A DNA stretch of 64,000 nt from Ischnura elegans (Eukaryota; Arthropoda; Insecta; Odonata; Coenagrionidae): NCBI RefSeq assembly GCF_921293095.1, contig NC_060247.1, forward strand, positions 53,107,111 to 53,171,110, in the 5' to 3' direction. Under the pieces are notes generated by a model. That model had not been told where the DNA came from and did not search any database. It worked only from the letters and a program-made list of their open reading frames with translations. Below, in pieces: positions 1-14,500 of this stretch. Numbering within the stretch: the first letter of the stretch is position 1; each line of letters starts with the position of its first letter. The position numbers and the translations under genes were made by a program.

Positions 1-1964
1 AAACCCAGGCGGTCCGTCGTGCACCAATCGCCTTGACCATGGTCAGTCTTCCCGAGGTCGCCTTGAGGGGTCAAATAAAACCGAGAGAGAGCAGGCCTGC
101 CTCTGCATCTGGACTTATTCGAAATTACTCGACTCTTTCCGCGTTAGCCAGGCGTGTGCACAAATATTTTTCATAGCATCTCAAAAACTTATACCGTCAG
201 TACTAGCTTAAGCATGAAAAGCAGGCCGTTGCCAAATACGGGTGAAGTAAACAATGAAAACATGATAAATCAATCCGTATATTTATCGTGTCGCGAATAG
301 CGAAACAGTTTCGCTAAAACCTAGTTCGATCACCAAAGCGACCGTCATCATTTCTGCATGGGAACACTATCCAAGGATAAATGTTTATGCAAATATATTA
401 CCCTTTTCATAAGCTATTGCCTTTCTTCATCAAATGTAAGAAAAATAGATGAGAATGAGACGGAAGCATAGTAAATAATTGAATGCTATGAACAATTTTC
501 TTTTACCTCATAATCACGTCCATCATAATTGTTAAGGATTTTAGATTTTTCTCGGTTAACGATTGTCACCTCACAAAAAGTAATGAAAACGAAAGCAAGC
601 TACAATTTAAAATTTAAATAAACATTAATTTAATTTCCAAGATAGGATTGATTATTTGCAGAAACTGACACCAACTCGTGTGCTTTTTATTAGGTTATCT
701 TAGAGTTTATAATAATTTCCGCGGGTTTTTGCGGAAAGGGAAGCCTCAACTTCATTCAACCTCAAAGCCTCAATCTCATTCAACTTTGGTCTCAACACTC
801 CGTATAATTCATAGAATTGATCGTTAAATTTTTACGATGTCAAGCTTTCCTGTAACTAACAAAGATTACTGCATTTGTGGAATTCTTTTAATGAATCTGT
901 TATCGCCGGCATGAATGACTGCATGTTTTTTATTTAATTTGATTTTTTCCTACCTATCTTTGAAAGTATGGATGATTTGAAAGTACCTTGTGATATAATA
1001 CTTATCACTAAGATGTTTATACTATCTCCAAGCATCACTTACTTAGTTCCCTTGTCTAAGTTCTCCAGTGTACTATTCACTGCAGCAGAATCACACAAAA
1101 GCAATACATGACAATCGACGAGTTAGCATAATTCTATGCATAACAATATCATCCTGCGTGGAGAGTATATTGGTGCTAAACTATGATTACACTCATGCTT
1201 ATATGTGGGATAGTGTCAAAAATCCCGATGCTGATATGCACCGCCAAGCTTGCAGAGTATTATCTGAATATTGGTTTCCGTGGACCTGAAGTGTCTGAAT
1301 GGAAGCAGAGCCTCTTTCATTTGCAGGCCTTGAAAAACTAACCCATTCTAACTCTCACATATTGAAATAGAACACTTCTTACAGTGTAAAGTGGGATAAA
1401 TACAGTATTACACTAAGATGTATGTTTTCAAATTTCCATACACACCACTACACTGAATGAAACTGGTCACAGAAAGGAGAGAAGGGGAGGGGTGGGGAGC
1501 TTCCAGCCTCCGGCCTTCCCGATCCCCACAAAATCGCCTGACGGGAAACATAACGGGATGTTGAGTGGAGAAGGTCGGCGACCATGACGGACACCAGGCC
1601 GAAAAGGGAAAGGAAGTCACGAGGATGCAACACTTAACGGGAACCGGCAGAACACACTCATTCACTTTCTCCTTTGATTCTCAACAGATGCTTTCAGGAT
1701 CGCGGCTAATAAAGAACCTGACCACCTGACTGTACCCTTAATATAATAAGAAAAATTGATAACCGGAACTAGTGGAAGTACTTTCGACCCGATATCTCGC
1801 GACTTTTCCAGACAATCCTACAAAAAAAGAAGAGATGAGATCTTTAAGTATTTAGTTATTTCTCAGAAATAGCATTATTTGACACTTCTTTACTCATTTA
1901 ACAATGGACGACACAACCCAAGCCCTGAGTATAGGCACTATTACACAGAACAAGAATAACATAA

Positions 1965-2025
1965 GGAGACAGGACTCGAACTCTTAGCGACCGAATAACG
2001 TTCACCGCCACCACTGAGGATAGGC
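1965..2025 (-). repeat. tRNA-derived SINE relic (weak)
   Basis: Read on the minus strand, GAGTTCGAGTCC (1972-1983) fits an RNA polymerase III B box, and about 20 nt upstream TGGTGGCGGTGAA (2002-2014 region) resembles an A box. The same A-box core (GGCGGTG) occurs in the better SINE at 29.2 kb. No clear tail or target duplication was seen, so this is probably an old fragment. Confidence 0.35.
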
Positions 2026-2079
2026 TAGGAGTCTTGGTTCACAGATCTCATTCCTATCAAATATAGGTTGGAGCGCATG

Positions 2080-3470
2080 GCAAACGAGTAAACGCATTAT
2101 CTTGCAGGCACTGTTTTTTTAACAAGGCTAACCAAGCCGATCTGGAACGTTTTCATTCCAACCAACACACAATGTTCAACTTATACACACCATAACGTAG
2201 AAAAAGGCCATAAATCGGCTTCTTAAGGAGAAATTTTTGATGGACATTTAAAAAGATTATGGAATATTACATTTGAAAAATTGGTGTTAAATAAAGGAGT
2301 CGGGAAGAAATTGGACGCAGAAAAGGAATTAAGCAGTAAATCTGAAAAAGGAACACAAAGCTGATAATGGAGAGAATATAGCACAGGGAGATGCTGATAA
2401 GCACCGCCAACCTCTGAAGACTACATATGCTTCACTGAACGACTAAAGAGTCAAGATGACACTACGACAACATACCATTTCTCCCCACCTTAGATTAGGA
2501 ACAAAACTAAGAAAACGCAGTAATTACACGTCGAAAAAAAACTGATCACAAAATAACGACAGTAAATATACTGAATTGGAGAAAGGCAAATAATAATAAT
2601 AGTTAACAACGAGCTAAAACAATACATCACAAACCAAACGTGCACCTACTCCTCCAGGATTTATTACGAAATAATCGTTTCATGAAATCCATATTAAATG
2701 CTCTCAATCCTATAGGGAAGGGAATTTATCCCATTGTCGAGATGGTAAAAAATCTAGCCTGTCTACTGACCTGAAAGTGAGAGAACCGCAGTTGGACAAG
2801 ACTGAGGACCGAGGATGTTCGGTGGTCAAGGCCAACTCAGGGCAGCATATAATCGGCCCAAAACATCCGAGAGACTTATGAGTAAGCGAAGGAAATCCAA
2901 CGAGAATAACGTCATGGGAGGCCATACGACAGAGAGGATGGACTGTGAGATGAACGAATAGGCCCACCTCATTATCTTACTGGTATTTTTTTAACCACAT
3001 ACCACAAGCCTCACTGGAATATTTCCATACCAAAATATACTCCATTTTCACACCACATCTGAAAAAAATTAGAAATGACAGCTCAACGCTATTAAAAAAT
3101 CTTGACTGACGATAGATCTTCCAATGAACAATCATTAATATGATAGTGGAAAAACAAAATATTTTTGTCAAGGAACGAATAAGCCCCCAAACATACTATC
3201 ACCGACAAGATCTTATAAATTAAGACGGCTGGAATAATATAAAAATGGTCGGGAGAGAATTAACGCTATCGAAAAACGGATATCTAAAAGAAAAGAAAAC
3301 GATGGAAGGATACTAAGCGCGATGTCAAAACAAGACGTTCAAGGACCATTCATTCCGACTGCATTCCGACTCATCAGTATAAAACGAAGAATAACTTAAT
3401 TATGCAATAGGTGCAGAGCCACAAAATAGGACTGTAAATACCGAATTGCTACTGACCAGGGCATCGTATA
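2080..3470. repeat. Possible diverged tandem duplication, unit about 0.88 kb
   Basis: Two segments recur in the same order. The run CATTATCTT-x-x-x-GG followed by a poly-T tract, AAGCC and CTGGAA appears at about 2,093-2,160 and again at about 2,972-3,035. The run ACAAAATA followed by AGTAAATA and GAATTG appears at about 2,547-2,582 and 3,421-3,452. The two offsets agree (about 875-880 bp), but the sequence between is poorly conserved. It could be an old tandem duplication or two copies of one interspersed repeat. Confidence 0.3.
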
Positions 3471-6400
3471 AGCGTTAAGTTTTACCTTATTGCGGAAATA
3501 CTTAACATACAATTACAATAAGATCGATCGCATCAGAAAACAAAGATGAATGGGCTTTGAATAGATGGAGGAAGCTCCTGTCTTCAAGGAATGATATTTT
3601 GCTTCATAAAGAGAACGGCGTCAATTTGAAAACAAGTTTTTTTCATGATAATAAAAGGCTATTTTCCTTTAAATCAAGGATTAGTAAGAATTCATTAAGA
3701 TTTATTACACGCTTTCCAACCATCGTTTTACATTCGAACAGTAAGCAATTCAGAGCATATGCATCATCCAAGCAATCTCTTAGTTAAAAACAACAATAAA
3801 AATACTCATCACTTGAGCGCTCTTAAGTGTTGAAAAAAATGGACCAAGATACCAATTCCATTGAGTCCTCTACATAGGTCTTTACGGCGTTTCTTCCTGA
3901 GTGAGTTAAAACAGGCAAAATATTTTCAAATTGAATAATGAATGCAAAATAATAAGGCAGAATAATACTGATATGAACTACTACACCAAGATTAGATAAC
4001 TGTGAGAACAGGTAGCTAGAGATGTTCACATCAAACTCGCTGTTTCAAGGCTCAGATATTTTAGAGTAAAGATTATCATCGTGGCTATCATGGTTAAAAA
4101 GGATATAATTAATCGCAATTGACAGGGTCTGCAATTGGGGTCCAGTCGGCACAAATAAATAGTTCTTCCGCTCGAATATGAAACTACAATTGAGCGAATA
4201 TTACTTCAATTCAGTTCTTAATATTTTTATTGAACTATTTCGATGAATGACAAGTGTAAAATATCGTTCCATGATGTCATACCAATACGAACTTTCATAT
4301 CGCGGGCGGGAAAATTTTTCCGGCCACTGCCACGACCGATATCGTTTTCATATTCATTTGTCCACAAATGAATCCAGCGACCAAGTTAAGGCTCATGCAC
4401 AAAAATTTCACGTTTGGGCTTCATCAAACGATTGATATTGAGACATATGATAAATTTACCTTCCTAATATGGAATTCTCTAAAGAAAACTACATTAGAAA
4501 ATGTAATATCGATTTTCGCAAAGCTATGGAGAATAAAATCTCGATCTTGTTGAACTGCGTCATAAAATTAAAGGCGCAAGAGATGTACAAAATCAAATTA
4601 AATACTAGCTAACAATGACATTTTATTTTGACAATATTACAAGAGAATTGTTTATTACGAGTCTTCTAAAGGACTTTGCTAATTTAGTCACTTTGATGTC
4701 TCGTTATAAATGGGAAATCAACTGAAATTCCGTACTTAAAATTAATAACGATAATAAAAACGGCCGAATGCCAAAACCCACGTTTGCTTTATCAGAGCGA
4801 ATAATGTTTGGAATTAAACAGAACTTTTTTAATCGAAAAAAATCAAAATCCTTTCCAATTACCCAAAAAGAACCTCCAAAACAGTAAGTATACACTTGTT
4901 TCATTTCCCAATGACTTAGCACTCCAGAAAAAAGTTAAAATCCCCACGCAAGGGCAACAGTAGGCATTTCACAAGCATGACTGAAGTCAAAGCACAACAA
5001 ACAATGCCATCATAACGGGCAGAGCTTAAAATAATGAACAAAGGCAAGCGAAGCAATTAAACTGGAAGGAAATAATAAAGTCAAAAATATTTCAAGGTTA
5101 GTGCCACGATTTCACTGCTTTGCAACAGACGGTCAAGGGATACTAAGAATATTCCACATTAAGAACAATAACGAATCACATAATCCGTCCAGAGAGCACG
5201 CAATAGCCAACTGGGACAGTTGACGCGCTCAATACTCTCTCGGTGACGACTGAGCCTCTTTGACGCCGCGGCCGTTCTTTATCGGGGTGACTCATCGCAG
5301 GGATGTGTCGATGGGAATGCTTTGGCGAATGACGCATTTCACTAGATCGTCTTTTCCAAAGAATCAAATGGAACTAAAAATGGGAACAAGAATGGTAACG
5401 ATGCGTTCCATCCATCAAAGCATAACAAAAGGCCGTTGGGGACCCACATATGGTCTTTATCGTCAGTCTTGCTTTCATGTAAACATTGAGAGAGTTTGAA
5501 TACTAGAATGGGCTGCCTGCGCAGAAAGGGAAAATCTTAACAACATACCAGTGACGGCATTGCGGTTACTCTAAAGGTCGGAAGATAATTTAAATAACGA
5601 ACACAATTGATGCAACAAGAGATGTTTTCGGGGAAAGTAAGAAATATAGACGACAAAGACTAAACAATGATGATTTTCTTCTTTTTTGCCATTAAACCAA
5701 ATCTCTGATAAACTCAATCCCTGATAAACGTTGAAGAATAAAATCGAAATTATCATAATCAATCATAAATCAATGCATAAATTGATCCACTTTCCACGTA
5801 TACCTAATTTGCAGAAGAACAGGGGACTTGCTAAGGCTATAATACTTCATAGTTAACATTACCTTCCTCTTGCACCCTGCACACGGCAAAAATGTAAGAA
5901 GCCATAGGATGCCTTTCATCGATTTCATTATCCTAACTTCATTTGAATGACAATATACAACTTACGGGTCTTCACTACGCAGAAGTTGTGATCTTCGAGA
6001 GGGTCAGACTATGTTCATGTCACACTAGGACAATGCAATTAATGTTAATCAAAACAAAGTAGGAGGAAATTAAGTAACTGCATGTAGCAATAAAAAGATT
6101 GGCAAGCATATAATGAAACACCAATTAAATGTTTTATCAAAGCATTAAAAAAACACCATTAAGTTTAAAAATCGGGATCTTTTTCCAATCTCCTCAATAT
6201 TATCGCGATTAACGAGCGGAAACCGTAAATCCTAAAAAATCTGTCTATAAAATACTTGCCTCAAATAAATTTGTCACAAGTTAACAAGTGAAGCTTATTC
6301 GCACATCATTCACCTCAACAATATAAAGAGAAAAACAATCCTCTCATATATCCTCCTCGTTTTAGGTTAATTTCATACAATGTCCTTTCCATTATCGGTC

Positions 6401-6499
6401 CCAGCAGGAATCGCGAGAGAGCTTTCGACGAGTCACGACTCTTTTAATTTCACTTTCCTCATTCATGCTTCGCACCAAGCAGACGTAAAAATGAATGAT

Positions 6500-6960
6500 T
6501 AATCGGGAGAGCATAGGTAGTGAGGGAGAGAGAGAGATACCTATCGGACAAAATACGATTATACCTGTCGCATTATCGCGCGGCCGTGGTATCCCGCATC
6601 AGATTCCCGACGGCGAGAGAGAAAGGAGGCGAGTCGGAACGCACGCATTTTCCCGCGAGGGTTGAGGAACCAGCCGGGAAGAAACGAAGAGTGAAGGCGA
6701 CGGAGCGTGGAGAGTAGGAAATCCGTGGGAAACAGTGAGAGAGGGTGGGAAGGGACTATTAAGGGAAGGAGGAGGGCTAGGTGCCCAAGCGTCCATGGTG
6801 AAAACTCCACGACACTACGGAATGAACTATCGGCAGATCATGAGAATACACCGGTAGGGTAGCAGAGAGTGACGAGAGGGACGCATTGATACACCGACAC
6901 ATCCGGTGCATATTTCCAATGAAACGATACATAGCGTATATTGGCGTCAAAAGCATATTA
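6500..6960. other. GC-rich, purine-strand island 1
   Basis: A CpG- and G-rich patch: GAGA-type purine runs at 6,520-6,620, then CG-rich sequence, then a G-rich purine run at 6,715-6,780. The last part (6,871-6,958) is homologous to 20,104-20,188. Open frames on both strands are low-complexity by-products of GC content. It may be an unmethylated regulatory element or promoter, or an old repeat. No start site can be defined. Confidence 0.4.
6871..6958 (+). repeat. Interspersed module copy A
   Basis: Aligns by eye to 20,104-20,188 at about 70% identity with small gaps. Shared landmarks in order are GACGAGAG, CATTGATA/CATCGATA, ACCG-CA-ATCCGG, ATTTCCAATG/ATTCCGATG, and GCGTA-AT-GG. Both copies sit immediately downstream of a G-rich purine run. 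Confidence 0.5.
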
Positions 6961-8084
6961 ATTCAAGGATCACGGTCCAAGCCAGAATTAATCCCCATCC
7001 CTTCCCAGAGCCGAATTGGGTTGTCGTGAGAGGTTGCGGAGATGCCTAAGGAAAACTTATAACATTTATTTAAAATCCACCATATCAACTATTTTAAGTC
7101 TACTCATATATCACAGTGATTTTTTCCGCTTTGATGGGCTCAATTTAAAAAGTACTGGAGAAGACTCATAATAAACCATTCTTTAATAATATTGTCAAAA
7201 TAATTAAATAGTAACCTAGCATTCAACTTCCATTTTGTACATCTCTTGCGACTTCAATTTTGCGATGCAGTTCAACGAGATCAACGGTTTTTGAACGCCT
7301 CTCTAAACATTTAGGCAAAGAGGTCTAGCCGATCCCAAGCCAAATATTATTCTACAATACTTAAAACAAAAAAATAAAAACTTAAAACATAAAAGCGTTA
7401 GACCATCCCATCATTTGTTATTAATTGCTCTGAATCGTGGAAAATGCAGAGGTCGGCTTAAAACTCCCTCAAAGTATTTTAGCTTCACATACTCAGGAAC
7501 GTAAACATCACTTTAAATGAAAATGACAACTTGAGACAAAGGACGGAAGAGTAAGGTGTGATATGCCAAACTAATGTAAAATCGATGGCGGAAACAAAGC
7601 TATATTATGAGGGGAAAACGCGATACATGTGATTCTATGTGTAAGACAGTACCCTCCTCGAGCAAGCACGTAACGAAAAAGTTGCTTTCGATCATATTGC
7701 TAGCTGAAACAAATAATTCTCCTCCAAAGGGTACCAAAACGCCCCAATCTTACTGGCACAAAACTACTTTAAGGGGAGGTCACCATCGTTGACAACAGAA
7801 CTATAAGCACAACTTGTGGAAAAATCCTTTTAAAAAATCCTTTGGAAACAGCATGTATAAAATGAATGAAATAAATCACACGATTCTGCGCAAATTTTAC
7901 ACACAGCACATGTCGAATAAGATAAAGTTCATCTTTCAATAAGACTGCTATCTACTACTTCCAAGACATGAAACCACATCTCAAAAATAACGTAAAACAA
8001 GCTTTCTGGGAAATGATGATGTGCGGAGAAAATTCATTTTTTCACGCAGAAAAAAATGAACGTGAGCAAAAATATTTTTACTGC

Positions 8085-8565
8085 AAGGTTTTCGGAGCGA
8101 GGATGCTCAGCCCTTTCAGTCCCCATCTCCTGGATACAAGGCTGGATAGGCGATGGGTCGCATCGTTTTGCGATGCAAAATTTACGCGGCGACGCGATAG
8201 TGAAATTCAGACAACGCGCAGCCCTAGGAGGGGAGTTGGGACCGGAGGAGTAAAAGTGGGAGGGGTGAGACGAAGATAAAATTGGGATGGCGAGACCAGG
8301 GGATGATGGGAAGGGTGTGATGGGGAATGAGGGGGTGGGGGGAAAAGGGGAGAGGATGGAGAAGAAACAAGAGACACGATACCCCTCCCGAAACGCATAC
8401 CACGTGTGCCGGCAAGGTCACCGAAATAACGCCGCAGAGACGCCGAGCCACACTCGTTCCAGCCTCCATTCGCTCTCAATAAATAACAGAAGGGTGTGGC
8501 AAAAACGAGGCCCGTGGACCTGGAGACGGTGGATGGCAGAAAGGAGCACGGACCCACGGAGAAAT
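8085..8565. other. GC-rich, purine-strand island 2
   Basis: CpG-dense at 8,130-8,225 and 8,380-8,470, separated by a strongly G-rich purine run (about 8,225-8,365). The block of G tracts at 8,331-8,350 could form a G-quadruplex on the + strand. Long overlapping open frames on both strands are explained by the lack of AT-rich stop codons. There is no protein family similarity that I recognise. It is a candidate regulatory island. Confidence 0.4.
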
Positions 8566-8569
8566 GCTC

Positions 8570-11500
8570 CAAGGTGGGTGAGACTGCAAGTGAATCATTT
8601 ATTTAACGCACACCGGGCGTGAGGGCGCCCCACTGCGTCGGTGAATCCTTTAATCAATCGTTAATAATTCACGATGTTTTTTTCGTCGCGTGGATCGGCA
8701 ACGTATACGTTCGCCACGATCGTCTCCCTCCAAATGGCACTCATCCGGCGGGAAAAATGAATGTAACTGGTGCTTGGGGCTCAAAATTGACCGCAGGAAC
8801 ATGATGAATGCAATGTAACGATTGGCCAAAGCATTTGGTGACGAAATGAAATGTCGATGAACGAAATATTGCCTCAGAAATTGATACATGCTTCACCGTA
8901 TGAGAAAATGTTCTTTTTTTTACTACATCGTTCACCTTCGATGTATAGGTACTAAATTTTAGGAGGCGATGAAAGAATTAAGGCAAGACACTCAATAACT
9001 TATAAACAAATGAGCAATAGGTATAGACAGAAGGACTTGACTGAGAATACAATGAATGCTACAGGGTTTTCACGCTCACACACTTTGCAAATAGCTATCA
9101 CTCAAAACTGATAATGAGAGCAAAATGACAATATTGACAAAATAATGGATCACGAGATGCATAAAACTGACTCTTTCATAAACCTTGATGAATTATCTAG
9201 AAATTTTTTTTTCCACGAAAGGGTAATGAAAGTTATCATTTCGAGCCCAGTGCAAAATGACTATCCCACGACGATAATGTCTTCATCTTTGAAGATTAAT
9301 ACAAATCACATCCTGGCCTTAATTGTAATACATGTAAGGAGACGTCGTGGACCCTGGTCCCGGAAACCAACACAAAGAAAAGGAAAGTCCATAGAATTGG
9401 TTCACTTTCTTTTCCTTCTCCTACCATTCTTGCGCGCTCAAAGCATTCACCGCCTATTGAGCCCAGAATGCAGTTCTACTGGGTCCAGTAACATCGGAAA
9501 GAAGGGATTAAAAAATGAAACACGCGCCGGAGGAAAAATAAACAAGAGAGCCTAAACGAAGGACCCATGGACACAGAAGATAACGAAGAAAGTGGATTCC
9601 TAATTCAAGAAGTAGGAGAGTGGCGACAGTTTCATACTTCCGTCTCTCGCCAAAAACCACGAGAGAACAATTTCGCGTTAAAAAGGACGAATTCAACGTA
9701 ATATAACGGATAATAGCTCAATTTAGAAGCAAAATAAAATTTCAATAATGTTAACGACCATGTAAACATATTCCACAACCATGAATAATCCAAAATGCGA
9801 CGAAGGAACATTAATATTTAAGAACCATGCGAGGGGCAATAAGTAAGAACACTAAACCAAGGCGACATTAGGAAAGATGAGATTGCCAATACAGCCCTGG
9901 TATTAGTACATCCTTTGATTCAACACGCAGGAAAAGAATACGTGAAATTGAAAGTAACGCTACTAACCCCCAATTTAAACCACGTACCATCACATACCAT
10001 TTAGCAGCGCGTAAATATAAGCAGTTTTCGAAGCCATAAAAAAGAAAAACCATAAGGGCAGAAATATTAACATCAACAGTAGTCATCTTTAAGAGTATTA
10101 CTTACAAATTATTAAGCTGACTTCTCAAATACGCAATTTTTAAAATTAACTGATATAATGAAAGCATAGAACGACACCCACTTTTATTTAGTCAGGGCTA
10201 CAGAACATGCTAAAATGACTCCGTAGGAAATATCCACAGTATTGGAATTTATAAAAAACTTCTTAACGACGAACGTAGGAAGAAGAATATTCAACAATGC
10301 CTAGCACAAAGATTTTTAGACGGTAAAAAGTAGGCATAAACAAAAAATTACCCTGAGAAAAGGGCAATCAACAACTATTAAGATGTAGCAAACTTAGGAG
10401 GAAAAGCTATCTTTCTTTCCGATAGCGATTTATAAACCTGAGTCCATTCTGTTATCTTACAAAACCGAAAATTAAATAAGGAAATCGCGTAGGTTAGTAA
10501 GTGTCTCTTGCATAATCAACTGAGTGCTCTTGGATTATACTGCAATCTCGCTACGGCAATTCCAATTTCGGATTCAGACCAAAGGTAATGTATTACCTCT
10601 GAACATGATAATCGAAATTTTTCAAAACCACAATAAGTCACGCGAGTTTGGCCGCTGAGTCAGCTGTAATTTGCAACCAAGCGCATTTACATCAACATCC
10701 CTAAACGGTCGCCGGAGTGAAAATCTGATAGAGAGTCTTCAAAGGCCAGAGATATACTATCCACAGAAGGAAACGGCGTCCGAAAAGGGGGTCGATCGAG
10801 GAAATAAATGCATTTCTGCTTACGCAAGTTATTTCCGATGAAGTACTTTAGAATTACCTAATTCAAATCATCAAACAAGCTCGGCTGCTGATATGGATGA
10901 TTAGACGATCACTTAAGTTGGCAACCGACAGTAAAAACTACCAAGAATTGGAGGTTGTTTGGCTAAGGACGGGGTAATAATAAAACGTTGATGGGATGGC
11001 GCAGGTGAACCCTTCTTCGCAACTTCGCGGGAGTTAATACCAGCACCATATTTGTAGAAAAGCGGCGACTTATTCTCTGAAAAAATGCAAGTAAACTAAA
11101 GTACATTTTGATGGAAGCTCAGCTCCAACCAAACACCCCTAAGGTAGATAGCAGGTAATTACGTAAACTATAAGTCGTCTACCACGAAGAAGAACATTTT
11201 ATTAACAAGAAAACAATTACCGCAGCAATAATTCATGCTACAAGTTGAATGGTAAAAATATCTCACACAGATATCCGAAACATATATTTGAAACAAGAAC
11301 GGAATTTTTAAAAATTATCCTACATTACACGATACCTTAAACACTTCAGAATGACACTTCAGGTAATAGCGAAAAGGCTGAGACGCTTACGAACAAGTTA
11401 ATGGAACAGGAAGGGTGAAAAGGGCTGCATCAGCATTTCGTCAGCAAACACCGGGAGTCAACGCCATTCTCGACGCCGCTTAGGTTCAACGACACCGCTC

Positions 11501-14500
11501 CACATTCTCACGGTTACCTCTAATTTTTTCCCATGTAAAATCGCCTTAATTGTGTCTTCTCAGATGGAAATATTAAAAACGCACGTCCCGAACGTGAGAA
11601 GAAGGCTGATATTCCTTCCCTGGTTCACAGAGAGCGTCGTCAATAAGTTGAGGCATTAAAAGTCAGTTCCGGAGAGCGGCAAGTATCAAGGAACAAGAGA
11701 AATTAAACTCTTAATCAGGAGTTAAGCATGAAAACATGAGCTTGAATATCAAGGAAAATTGCCGACGCAGTTTTGTCTTCACACACGTAAGAATGCATTT
11801 GCATTAAAGTCAAATGCTTAACGAAAGGGAAAGTAGAATTTAATATATTAACCTGAAACCATATAACTAACCCGGATTTGAAAAACTATTATACTACCAT
11901 GAAAAACACCGATTAGCCGAAATTTGTTCGCAAAAAGCTTGGTGAATAAAAACGATGAGTTTAAAACTACCGAAAATGAACGTTTACCGTGCCAAAAATT
12001 TCACTTCACATCATTGAGAGTAAAAGCCTATTATCTAACAAAAAGTGTCATGAAAGTTGAAAGTGCAGATACGTTAATAGACTCGGAAACGACACAGAAA
12101 AACCGAAAAAGTATTCATTGGGCATTCACGACGCGGAAAAGTATTTCAGTCAGAGGCTCTAATATATTTTGTCACCCAAAGGAAAACAATCTGAAACTGG
12201 AATTAAAGGAAGGGGTGGGTAGGGCATAAATCAGATACAACTGAGCATCTTCAATCCATTCAGGCATCCTCCAATTATAGCCACACTGCCAAAAACACGG
12301 AAAAATGTATTCAAAAGCCAAGTGTTGGAATGTTAAACCAGTTCTCCACCGATCAAAATCATAAACAACCCAATAAGGAATAGGCAAGAATTAAGTGTGA
12401 GAATGGCCACGAATTCGAAAAGGAAAAGGGAGGCCTTTACTTAAATGGGAGCAAATTGAAATGACTCGCAACATCGAAAGCTGTGAACATTTATACAATT
12501 ATAAAGATGTAAAATTTAAAAAGTGCACGTCATCCCCAGAATCTTCTCGAAAATATACGTGATGTTGAAAAAAAGACAACGGCAATACCAGTATTTGCAG
12601 ATCGGGAAGCAAAGTATTGATAGTATCACACAATGAACTTGGATTGCAAAAATCCCATGAAAATCTTACATTGGCATTAAAATAACTGCTAATGAACGAT
12701 AACAGCAATTAAATATACGTACTTCCCTTAGTATGGCTTGGGATTCAACACTGCACAATAGCGATGACTAAATGAGAAAGAGGGAGAGAGAAAGCACTGG
12801 CTGATTTATTGATCAGTTACGATCATATTTAATGGAGAGAACATCTTGAGAGCACATATCTACGCAAATTTTCATTTCCACCATTGTTTGATACTTGTAA
12901 CTGCGCCCGAATATCCAACTTTTTCTGGCTCCCATGATATGTAAACAATAATACAAGAGACATAAATAGCGGCAGAGGAATAACAACTGCAGTTCCAAAA
13001 CCTGTAACGTAGAATTTACATAGCGAAAAAACTTATTTTTCCTAGGTGAAGTTTATTCTCAACAACTATTTCAGATTACGCCAAAAAAAACAAAATATAC
13101 CGTAAAATTCTCATCCTTTCACACAATTTTGACTGCCTACACTCTATCCAGACTCATTTTAAACAAATCATATCAACAGCAAGGAAAGGTGAAAACAGCT
13201 TCCTGTAAAAAAATGCAAAACTGATACCAACGAAATAGTTGCAGACGTTTTCGGCGCTGACTTGAATCTAGAAAACTAAGTATTTCAATCTAACGAAATT
13301 TTGCAAAATTATTACAATGTAATTACAACTACCAACAGCATGATATCCTATAGCAAAGTACATTTCGTAGAGGACTAATATGAAAATTCATGAATGCGAA
13401 TAGAACGAAATAATAACAATCAAAAGCAATGAAATTTTTGCAATTATTTCAAAAGCCAATCACGTCATAGAAAGGTTACACGTCGAAAATTTCAAGGCAG
13501 ACGATAAAAATGTTGAGGCTCTAACGCATACGGCCCTGCATGTGAAAAGGATATTTTTTGTCTATTTATAGTCTACTTTTCAGTCTACGGTCTGCATGTG
13601 ATAAGGGTATTATTAATGCACCTCTTGAAAATGGACGATCTTTTCCATTGCATATAAAAACTTAAACCACGTATGTAAAATAGTTGTGAAGTGGATACTT
13701 CGGCTTCAATAACTTATTAGGAAATATAACGGCAACTCAGAATAAACTACGCGACTTCTAGCCATGGAGTATATACTGACGCTCCTAAAATCAAAATAAA
13801 GAATTATGCAAAAAAATATAAACGGGCAGTCTACCGTTCACTTCATCCGTAAAAAAATCTAAAGACGACACATTAACGACGAGAGCTCATGATGTTATCC
13901 TCCAGGCAACCTTCAAACTACTACTCAAAATTTCATGCTCAGAGACCGGTCTTTCATTCAGGCAAATCCTAACACTTCGAGGCCAGTGCCTTCTAGGCTT
14001 CTTCTCATCGACGCTTGATCTAGAGCACCTTTCAACAAATGTGGATGGAGGTTCAGAATAGCACGCGGTGGAGGTTCTAATATCTGATTCAACGCGGCAC
14101 ACCGCAGAGATACCGTCCCTTTGCACGATCCTTGCACACAAGAAAGGTAGTTGAGTCAGCAGCTTGATTGGAATATTCATGAACGAGTACCGAAACATGA
14201 GCTAGAAGCATCCACCAATACGCTGCAGTGGTTTACCATCGACCAGGTAAAAATTATCTCTTAAGGAACTGGATTTAAAAAAATGTCTTTGAATCATTAA
14301 GAATCTATGCTAAGGTAACCGCAGATGAAAAATGATACCTAAATATCTAATCAATTGCAATATTAGATACTGAAGATGAAACTATTAAAGAATAGACAAA
14401 TACTAGGATAATATTATTTCATAAAACCTCTATTCTTTTATACTACGTTGGGTCGACAAACTTAATATAAACAAATGTACTGTTCACTTTCAGTGAACAT

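Larger units (their letters stand above)
1..6490. other. Gene-poor CpG-normal stretch
   Basis: No convincing exon on either strand; all open frames are short and match no family I recognise. Unlike the region right of 27.5 kb, CpG occurs at roughly the expected frequency. It contains a weak tRNA-SINE relic near 1.98 kb, a possible diverged tandem duplication at 2.1-3.5 kb and a small GC-rich patch at about 5,210-5,330. A 12-bp palindrome (TGACCATGGTCA) sits within the first 60 bases. The reading is intergenic or deep-intron DNA. Confidence 0.6.

Noticed and set aside
8207-8622. Overlapping frames of 121 and 111 aa in island 2
   Set aside because: Low-complexity composition on both strands; same artefact of G-rich DNA.
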